14,853 nt of DNA from CAZOWL01 sp964583605 (GTDB taxonomy: Bacteria > Pseudomonadota > Gammaproteobacteria > Chromatiales > Chromatiaceae), in assembly GCA_964583605.1 (NCBI GenBank), contig CAZOWL010000101.1, positions 1-14,853 of the forward strand. The letters run 5' to 3'. The stretch's first letter is position 1. Each line of letters starts with the position of its first letter. This document shows, piece by piece, positions 6,722 through 12,047 of the stretch. Under the pieces are notes generated by a model that searched no databases, was not told the origin of the DNA, and saw nothing but the letters and a program-made list of their open reading frames with translations. Made by a program: the position numbers and the translations under genes.

Positions 6722-7672
6722 ATGAAGAGCGCCAAAGGACATCGCTGGCTCATCGCCATCCTGATCACGCTGGCCGCTACCCACGCCCTGGGCGAGACGC
6801 GAAATGGCTTCGATCTGCAGCACAGCCTTGTCCCGATCGAAGCGATTCACTCGGGCGGACCACCGCGCGATGGCATCCCAGCGCTCGACGACCCCGACCT
6901 CGTTCCGGCCGCCAAAGCGGATTTCCTCGTCGCCAAGGATCGGGTGCTGGGCGTCGCGGCGCGCGGCGAGGCGCGCGCCTATCCGATCAAGATCCTCAAC
7001 TGGCACGAGATCGTCAACGATGAGCTCGCCGGTCAGCCGATCGTCGTCACCTATTGCCCGCTGTGCGGGACCGGCATCGTCTTCGACGCCCACGTGGCCG
7101 GCAGGACCCTCGAGTTCGGCGTCTCGGGCCTGCTCTACAACAGCGATGTGCTGCTCTATGACCGCCAGACCGAATCGCTGTGGAGCCAGATCGCCAAGGA
7201 GGCCATCGGCGGTCCGCTGCGCGGCGTGCCGCTGGCCGCCCTACCCGCGACGCATACGACGTGGCGGGCCTGGCGGGAGGCCCACCCCGAGACCTTGGTC
7301 CTATCGACCGCGACGGGACACGCGCGAGATTACAGCCGCGATCCCTACGGCGACTACAGCGAGACGTCCGAGCTCTACTTTCCGGTGAGCGCCCATTCCG
7401 ATCGGTTCCACGCGAAGGAATGGGTCCTGGGTATCGAGATCGATGGCCGCTTCAAGGCCTACCCCTTCTCCGAGCTCGCCAAGAGCGGCCGTCGCGCGAT
7501 CCGCGACCAGTTCAATGGGCACAGCCTCCTGATCCGCTTCGACCCGATCAACCGCTCGGCCACCGCGCACGACGCAGCGGGACGCCAGTTGCCCGCGGTC
7601 CCCGGATTCTGGTTCGCCTGGTACGGCTTCCATCCCAAGACTGAGGTCTTCACGGCTGAGCGCCGGCGCTGA
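6722..7672 (+). CDS. exported DUF3179-domain protein
   Basis: 316 residues and apparently complete. It has an N-terminal signal peptide (basic MKSAKGHR, hydrophobic helix, AxA-type end near residue 24). The body matches DUF3179 proteins: EIVNDELAGQPIVVTYCPLCGTG with Cys112 and Cys115, then FGVSGLLYNSDVLLYDRQT and ESLWSQ, all conserved in the family. ATG 6722 has a CGAGG ribosome-binding site 11 bases upstream. The biochemical role of DUF3179 is not established. The paired cysteines in a TYCPLCG motif could be a redox or metal site, which is inference. It stands alone on its strand, with 24 bp separating its stop from the convergent flavodoxin-like pseudogene. Confidence 0.93.
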   Translation: MKSAKGHRWLIAILITLAATHALGETRNGFDLQHSLVPIEAIHSGGPPRDGIPALDDPDLVPAAKADFLVAKDRVLGVAARGEARAYPIKILNWHEIVNDELAGQPIVVTYCPLCGTGIVFDAHVAGRTLEFGVSGLLYNSDVLLYDRQTESLWSQIAKEAIGGPLRGVPLAALPATHTTWRAWREAHPETLVLSTATGHARDYSRDPYGDYSETSELYFPVSAHSDRFHAKEWVLGIEIDGRFKAYPFSELAKSGRRAIRDQFNGHSLLIRFDPINRSATAHDAAGRQLPAVPGFWFAWYGFHPKTEVFTAERRR

Positions 7673-7696
7673 CCGGGATCTTGGTCTGCGCGGTCG

Positions 7697-8240
7697 TCAG
7701 CGATAGTCCGGATTGGGATGATCGAAGCGGCAGCCGGCATCCCATTGCGACCTCTGATTGCCGTAGGCGGGAATCCCGTTCGCATCGCGCAGCAGGCGCG
7801 CCATGTGCATCGGGTTCCAGGTCATGAAGGTGGCGTTGCGTTGGGTGAAGCCGTTCGCCGGTCCGCCCGAGCCTGCGTCGGCGTGCGAGGGGCCGGGGCC
7901 GGCCTCGCCGATCCAGCCCGCATCGGCCTGCGGCGGAATCGTGTAACCGAGGTGCTGCAGGGCATAGAGGACGGTCATCGCGCAGTGTTTCACGCCATCT
8001 TCGTTGCCGGTGACGATGCAGCCGCCAACCCGCCCGTAGTAGCGATACTGCCCATGCTCGTTTAGCTGGCCCGAGTCCCCGTAGAGCCGCTCGATCACGC
8101 GGCGGCACATCGAGCAGTTTCTCGGTGTGGGAGAGGGCGCTGCTCGGTTTGAGCGTGCAGTTCAAGAGCAGGGCCGAGAGGCCCGAGAAATCGAAGCCGT
8201 GCCTTTGGCACAGGGCCCGTTGCTTGGCATTCAAGGTCAT
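7697..8240 (-). pseudogene. flavodoxin-family NAD(P)H oxidoreductase with internal deletion
   Basis: ATG 8240 follows GAGG 8 bases upstream and begins a normal N-terminus (LSALLLNCTLKPSSALSHTE, the first beta-strand and phosphate-binding region of NADPH-dependent FMN-reductase-like proteins). Near 8105 the frame shifts and the protein resumes far downstream in the family: RRVIERLYGDSGQLNEHGQ, YYGRVGGCIVTGNEDGVKH, LQHLGYTIPPQADAGWIGEA, to a normal C-terminus (WDAGCRFDHPNPDYR) at 7697. About 70 residues, including the flavin-binding middle with its IWLGEKSS-type segment, are absent. In the second frame the remaining 3' part is intact and well preserved. It is the last member of a DoxX/carboxymuconolactone-decarboxylase operon and cannot give a functional enzyme. 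Confidence 0.88.
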
Positions 8241-8283
8241 CGCGATACCCTCTTCGGCACGGCGGACACGACTTCCCGCGCGG

Positions 8284-8589
8284 TCAAGTCGAGCGCTTGG
8301 GGTCCTGCCACGCGCGATGGGCGAAGGCCTCATCGAGCGGGGTATCGGCGAGGTGATTGGTGTAGTTCGAGAGTGTCTTCATCCCGACCCCGAGCAGGAC
8401 GACCTGGCGCTCCTGGGGGCTGAACGAGGTCTTGTCGAAGATCGACCCCAATGTGAGGTAGGCCTCGAGCAGGGCCGGTGCAGTAGCCATCTTGCGGGCC
8501 AGATTGGGCAGCATGCCGAATGCGCGCTCGGCCGCCTCAAGCCAGGGTCGTGCCTCGTCCGGGGCGGATTCGTGATCATGACTGGGAAA
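8284..8589 (-). pseudogene. carboxymuconolactone decarboxylase/AhpD-like gene lacking its catalytic centre
   Basis: The frame reads FPSHDHESAPDEARPWLEAA, AFGMLPNLARKMATAPALLE, AYLTLGSIF and SFSPQERQVVLL, the normal N-terminal half of the family. It then passes without a frame change into GVGMKTLSNYTNHLADTPLD, which belongs at the C-terminus. The middle with the conserved CxxC and histidine (normally after VVLL as ENxCxYCxxAH) is missing, by memory about 70-85 residues. An internal ATG at 8514 allows a 76-residue peptide, but it would have no active site. The start codon is also gone: the N-terminus runs directly out of the DoxX fragment at about 8585. Intact relatives are small alkylhydroperoxidase-like enzymes. 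Confidence 0.85.
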
Positions 8590-8761
8590 GGGGCAGCCCC
8601 ATCATCGCGGCAAAGGCGCCCGGGTCGACGAGCTTACCCACGCCGTGGAAGAGGAACACGGCGGCAAAGGCGGCCCGCAGCAGCCAGTGGCTGTGGGCCG
8701 CGATATCCCAGGATTGTGCGCCCGCACCTTCGGTGCGGAAGACGTGTGAAGCGGTTGTCAT
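8576..8761 (-). pseudogene. DoxX-family membrane protein, N-terminal fragment
   Basis: ATG 8761 has a good ribosome-binding site (GGAG at 8769-8772, 7 bases upstream). The protein begins like DoxX: WLLRAAFAAVFLFHGVGKLV, then DPGAFAAMMGLP, which is the first membrane helix and conserved loop. After MGLP the frame enters the start of the carboxymuconolactone-decarboxylase gene out of phase and stops at TGA 8576-8578, 61 residues in all. DoxX proteins normally have about 130-150 residues and four helices. Three helices are missing, so the gene lost its 3' part and its neighbour lost its 5' end in one event at about 8580-8590. It is the first gene of the broken operon. Confidence 0.82.
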
Positions 8762-8820
8762 TGGTCATCTCCAAGATTGCGCGTGTAACCATGCAGGGGG
8801 ATCGAGGATCAAAGGGGCGA

Positions 8821-8850
8821 GGTACCCGGCCCCTGCTGGGGCCCGGTACC
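8821..8850. terminator. strong GC-rich hairpin, likely terminator of the 95-aa protein gene
   Basis: GGTACCCGGCCCC (8821-8833) and GGGGCCCGGTACC (8838-8850) form a 13-bp stem with one mismatch and a 4-base loop, 18 bases past the stop codon at 8869. On the minus strand it is followed by a C/T-rich stretch including CCCCTTT. It separates the repeat-protein gene from the DoxX operon. Confidence 0.65.
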
Positions 8851-8868
8851 AAACACCCTGTTCCGCGA

Positions 8869-9156
8869 TCAGTAGCTCAGGTCCGAGGAGCCGCCGAAGG
8901 CCTGGTAGATGTCAGGCCGCGGGCTGCTGTCCCCGATCGTTTCCCGGCGGCTGAAGAGGTCACGGTTGCCATCGGCGAGGCCGGCATAGATGTCGAAGCG
9001 ATCGCCGACGCCGGGCTGCACCCCGAGGACGCGCTCGGCAGACCGGTGCCCGTCGAACAGGTCGGCATTGCCCTGGGCCAGGCCGTGATAGACATCATCG
9101 GCGATGGCGGTGGTCGCGAAGAGGGAAGCGGCGATGGCGAGGGGGTACTTGGTCAT
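8869..9156 (-). CDS. small exported protein with three DxYxGLxxGNxDLF repeats
   Basis: 95 residues, complete. It has a signal peptide at residues 1-19 ending ATTAIA, cleaved before DDVYHG. The mature ~76 residues consist of three related units: DVYHGLAQGNADLF (21-34), DIYAGLADGNRDLF (55-68) and a degenerate DIYQAFGGSSDL (82-93), joined by linkers of 20 and 13 residues. It has no cysteine and no membrane helix after the signal, so it is probably periplasmic or secreted. ATG 9156 has GGAGAAA at 9161-9167 as ribosome-binding site. A strong hairpin follows the stop. I do not know a named domain for these repeats, and the function is unknown. It sits upstream of the broken DoxX operon and has a conspicuous AT-rich upstream region. 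Confidence 0.85.
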   Translation of the reverse strand: MTKYPLAIAASLFATTAIADDVYHGLAQGNADLFDGHRSAERVLGVQPGVGDRFDIYAGLADGNRDLFSRRETIGDSSPRPDIYQAFGGSSDLSY

Positions 9157-9189
9157 GGTCTTTCTCCAGATTCTGCTGGTTGGCTTGGG

Positions 9190-9215
9190 AGCCGCCGCGC
9201 TCAGCCGCGGTGGCT
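9190..9215. promoter_or_regulatory. hairpin in the 5' leader of the 95-aa protein gene
   Basis: AGCCGCCGCG (9190-9199) and CGCGGTGGCT (9206-9215) can form a 10-bp stem with one mismatch, 34-59 bases upstream of the start codon. It could be a leader structure. No known riboswitch is recognised. Confidence 0.3.
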
Positions 9216-9262
9216 TGATCCCTATTAAGCAGACGCCATGCCAACCCCCTCCTGCGCTCTTC

Positions 9263-9287
9263 TAAAAATATTCCAATCAATATTTTA
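9263..9287. promoter_or_regulatory. AT-rich imperfect palindrome, candidate promoter or operator
   Basis: TAAAAATATT (9263-9272) and AATATTTTA (9279-9287) are inverted around CCAATC. This is by far the most AT-rich spot near here in a GC-rich window and lies about 110 bases upstream of the 95-aa protein gene. On the minus strand a weak -35/-10 reading (TTGCTC, 19-base spacer, TAAAAT) is possible. A start site in this region is inference. Confidence 0.35.
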
Positions 9288-9357
9288 CCGTGTCCTCCAC
9301 CGAGCTGAGCAAGACGTTCGGAACCGCAACAGCCGTCACGATGCTTCGATACGGATA

Positions 9358-9379
9358 ACGTTTCGTTACATCGAAACGT
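9358..9379. promoter_or_regulatory. perfect 8-bp inverted repeat, possible operator
   Basis: ACGTTTCG (9358-9365) and CGAAACGT (9372-9379) are perfectly inverted around TTACAT. The size and spacing would suit a dimeric regulator. It lies about 200 bases upstream of the 95-aa protein gene and 50 bases past the glycosidase fragment. No matching regulator is identified. Confidence 0.35.
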
Positions 9380-9429
9380 GAAGATGGAATCCTTTCGCAG
9401 CGAGCCGTCTCCGATGACTCTTGCAACCC

Positions 9430-9603
9430 TCAATACTCGTAGAACAGACTGAGGTCGCGCCAATGCGGGTCGTCCTGGAAGGGGCTGTCCGCGCGCAGCG
9501 CGGGAACGATGCCGTCGGCATCGCGCCGGTAGAGCCCCACCAAGCGCTCGCTGATCAGGGTTGCGATCTCCCGCAGGTTGCACTCGCTGTTGAGCGAGCA
9601 TCC
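9430..9603 (-). pseudogene. glycosidase (MGH1/GH63-like) fragment
   Basis: About 57 residues immediately downstream of the metallohydrolase stop and in the same frame. Recognisable parts are CNLREIATLISERLVGLYRR, then FQDDPHWRDLSLFYEY followed at once by TGA (9430-9432). In MGH1/GH63-like glucosidases the segment continues FHGDxGxGxGASHQTGWT to the C-terminus, so this piece lacks everything before CNLREI and the last ~30 residues. It has no start codon or ribosome site of its own. The family assignment is from memory of the DPHWRDLxLFxEYFHGD motif. Confidence 0.6.
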
Positions 9604-10207
9604 TTAGAGCACGATCTGACGGCCTCCGTGCGCCGCGAGCCAGGTCTTGCGCTGCTCGTAATCCGGGAGCGCACGGCCTACCCGCAGCCAGAACGCTGGC
9701 GTGTGGTTCGGCTCGATGAGATGCGCCAGTTCGTGGACGATGACGTAGTCCACCAGACTGACTGGCAGCAGGATGGTCGCCCAGTGGAAGTCGACGGTCC
9801 CCGCCTTGCCGCAGGAGCCCCACCGGAATCGGTGTACCAACGGACGAACTGCGCCCGCCCTTGCGGAGCCCGTGAGCGCAGCAGCTTGAAACGGCCCGCC
9901 TCCAGCTTGAGCGGCGCGTCCCGCTCTGCGACCAGCAGCAGCCGGTAGCTGCGCCCGAGGTAGGGGAAGCCCTCGCCGCTGACGAGCTCCTTGGCCGCCA
10001 GCGGCTGCAGCCGGGACTGCTTCTCGGCCATCTTCGTGTAGAGCCAGAAACGCTTCTCCCGGACAAAGCCTTCGAGCACCTCGCGCCCGGCGTCGGGCGG
10101 AGCCGTGATGACCAACTCCCCGCCGCGCTCAAGCGTGATCTCGACCGTCGGCGCCGCGGGCTGCGCCGGATCTGGAAGGTGAGGTCGTCGACGTTCAGGG
10201 CTTCCAT
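9604..10207 (-). pseudogene. YgjP/M48-like metal-dependent hydrolase, frameshifted and internally deleted
   Basis: ATG 10207 overlaps the HsdR-module stop by one base (TGATG), a coupled arrangement typical of type I restriction loci. The N-terminus (MEALNVDDLTFQIRRSPRR) shifts frame at about 10150 and continues as GELVITAPPDAGREVLEGFV, FWLYTKMAEKQ and AQFVRWYT. Near 9830 it jumps, with a second frame change, to FRWGSCGKAGTVDFHWATIL and the zinc site VIVHELAHLIEPNHTPAFW (HExxH), ending at TAA 9604. About 35-40 residues between RWYT and RWGSC appear missing. The intact family is an uncharacterised zinc hydrolase of about 230-240 residues. The catalytic part survives only as a separate 78-residue frame from 9840. 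Confidence 0.82.
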
Positions 10208-11223
10208 CAGCGCACGAGCCGGAAATGGTTGGCCCGGGTCAGCTCCATCAGCTCGTTGGCGACCGGGTCGAGCCGGTCGAAGGCGAACAGATCGGTAACG
10301 TCCAGGGTCCTGAAGACCCAGCTCCGCAGGCCCTGCTGCGCCTGCGCGCGACTCCAGAAGCCGACGATGGCGATCTCCTGCTGGATATGATCCACCAGCT
10401 TGGCGGTGAGGGCGCAGAGGCGCTTACCGTCGTCGTCGGCCAGGACCGCGTCGCCGACGGCCTCCTGCTTCAGCAGATCGAAGAACGGCTGCTGGGTCTC
10501 TGGATCCAGCCCGGTCACCTCGTCCTCTTGGCGGCCTTGCCGGGCCTCGTCGATCAGATCCTTGAGCGCGTCGGCCATTTCATCCCACCGGCCTTCGAGC
10601 CCCTGCAGAATCCCCTTCAGGCGCGCGGAGAGCTTCTCGTAATGAGCTGGATCCTCGTCGAGGTGCTTGCGGATGTGATACCGCAGCGCATGCTCCATTT
10701 CGCTCGCCGCAGCGCGCGGCGAGCCTTTCCGCTCGACGTGCTGGTCGAAGCCCGTGTCGGTGATCTCGATGGGTGGAATCCGCGGATCGATGCCGAGCGA
10801 GATGATGTGCTCGTCGATCAGCTTGGCGACCGTCGCGCTGCACCCAGTCTGGGGCCGCGGCAGGAATCCCCGCCAACCCCCGGCCGGCAAGGGCGTGGCG
10901 TTGCGTGCCTGCTCAATCAGGGCGAGATCGCGCCGGCGCCGGGCGCGCAGGGCAGTACCCAGCTCGCCATCGGGCACCCGTCCGACCTCGGCGCTGAGCC
11001 CGACCCAGGGGCCGGGGCCGTCGCTGCCGGGGGTCACCTCCAGCAAGGCATGACCTAGGCACAGATGGTGATCGCGATCCTCGAGTCCGCGCTCGCGCTC
11101 CAGCGGCAGGTCGAAGCCCTCGATCCAGGCCGGCTCGGCATCGAGCTCCCCGCCTTGGGCGCGGATACCGAGGATGACCGCATCGTCCAGGGTCGTCAGC
11201 CGGTCGCCGTCCGCCGCGATCAC
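10207..11223 (-). pseudogene. hsdR: type I restriction HsdR C-terminal module fused to an unrecognised N-terminus
   Basis: A 338-residue open frame. From about residue 130 it is a good HsdR C-terminal domain: TVAKLIDEHIISLGIDPRIP, a conserved helical region (SEMEHALRYHIRKHLDEDPA), and a normal end (ANELMELTRANHFRLVR). Full HsdR is about 750-1100 residues. The nuclease and the two helicase domains are absent. Residues 1-128 have genuine codon bias (GC-ending) but no family I can name, with distinctive phrases such as WVGLSAEVGRVPDGELGTAL and PLPAGGWRGFLPRPQTG. GTG 11223 has no ribosome-binding site, and an in-frame stop lies at 11236-11238. The likeliest reading is a deletion that joined the tail of an unrelated gene to the tail of hsdR. 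No hsdM or hsdS is in the window. Confidence 0.75.
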
Positions 11224-11257
11224 GGGCCGGTCAGGTCAGTGGCATTCACTCTGCGAC

Positions 11258-11278
11258 CTGCGCCGTCGTCTGGCGCAG
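11258..11278. terminator. hairpin downstream of the redoxin/DsbD operon
   Basis: CTGCGCC (11258-11264) pairs perfectly with GGCGCAG (11272-11278) around a 7-base loop, about 120 bases past the redoxin stop on the minus strand. No T-run follows. It could end the operon only with help. Confidence 0.25.
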
Positions 11279-11297
11279 CTCCGTTCGGGATACAGCC

Positions 11298-11324
11298 GAT
11301 GGGCATTGCGTCGCGCTACCCACC
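11298..11324. repeat. extragenic GATGGG...CTACCCACC motif
   Basis: The stretch starts GATGGGCATTGCG and ends CGCGCTACCCACC. Its ends can pair (GATGGG/CTACCC-type), and it resembles a common proteobacterial intergenic repeat of the form GTGGGTTAG...CTAACCCAC (remembered, not searched). It lies in the 176-base gap between the redoxin gene and the HsdR fragment, which otherwise holds no gene. Confidence 0.4.
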
Positions 11325-11399
11325 CCTCTGGAAGGGGCGAGTTGCCCCGTCGCCGCGCCAGGGCCGGCTCGAGCCCGTGCCGGGGTGGCCCACGTCGCC

Positions 11400-12020
11400 T
11401 CAGTACTTCACCGAGCAGCCGTAGGGTCGGGTCACCGGCCGACTGATCGGCTGGCCAGCCGCGAGCTCGGTCATCGCGAGACGCACGTAATTCTTGGAAT
11501 CGGGGATATCGGCCGGATCAGTAGTCGGCCGGTCGTCGATGCCCCCCAGGTAGACCAGCGTCCCGGCCTCGTCGATGAGGTACATGTGCGGCGTGGTGCG
11601 AGCCCCGTAGGCCCGCCCGATCGCGCCATCGGCATCCAGGAGGACGGCCGTTGGCGCGGCGTCTCGCTCCGCCGTCAGCGCGTCGGCCTCCGCGGCACTC
11701 ACATGCCCCTGCGTGCCCGGCGCCGAGGAGATCACCGACAGCCAGACGTACCCAGCATCGGTCGCCTCGCGCTGCAGCGCCTGCATGTTCCCGGCACCGT
11801 AATGCTTCCTGACATAGGGACAGTCGTGATTGGTCCATTCGAGGATCACCGGCCGGCCAGCGAGGTCTTCGAGGGTCCAGGTCTTGCCGGCGGTATCGAC
11901 GCCGGTGAAGGCCGGTGCCGGCGTGCCGACCTCGGGTGCGGCCAGGGCGGCGCCGCTCAGGCTGCTAAGGGCCAGGGCCGCGAGCGCGGCGGTCAGTCGA
12001 GTCGTGAGTCGTGACATCAT
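11400..12020 (-). CDS. secreted redoxin (peroxiredoxin-like thioredoxin-fold protein)
   Basis: 206 residues, complete. The signal peptide is residues 1-27 (hydrophobic, ending AALA before APEVG). The mature protein has the AhpC/TSA-type start VGTPAPAFTGVDTAGKTWTL, the active-site segment EWTNHDCPYVRKHY with Cys67, ARTTPHMYLIDEAGTLVYLG with the cis-Pro loop, and a C-terminal PYGCSVKY whose Cys202 could act as resolving cysteine. The first cysteine lacks a CxxC partner, so a peroxiredoxin-type mechanism is more likely than a classic thioredoxin. Start ATG 12020 (or the adjacent ATG 12017) follows AGGAG. It begins 27 bases after the DsbD gene on the same strand, which suggests that DsbD supplies its reducing power in the periplasm. 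That link is inference. Confidence 0.93.
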   Translation of the reverse strand: MMSRLTTRLTAALAALALSSLSGAALAAPEVGTPAPAFTGVDTAGKTWTLEDLAGRPVILEWTNHDCPYVRKHYGAGNMQALQREATDAGYVWLSVISSAPGTQGHVSAAEADALTAERDAAPTAVLLDADGAIGRAYGARTTPHMYLIDEAGTLVYLGGIDDRPTTDPADIPDSKNYVRLAMTELAAGQPISRPVTRPYGCSVKY

Positions 12021-12047
12021 TGAGTCTCCTTTGGTGGGTGGGCTCGC

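Noticed and set aside
10225..11058. Long plus-strand frame opposite the HsdR module
   Set aside because: It is antisense to a recognisable HsdR C-terminus and shows no domain. It is a GC-rich shadow.
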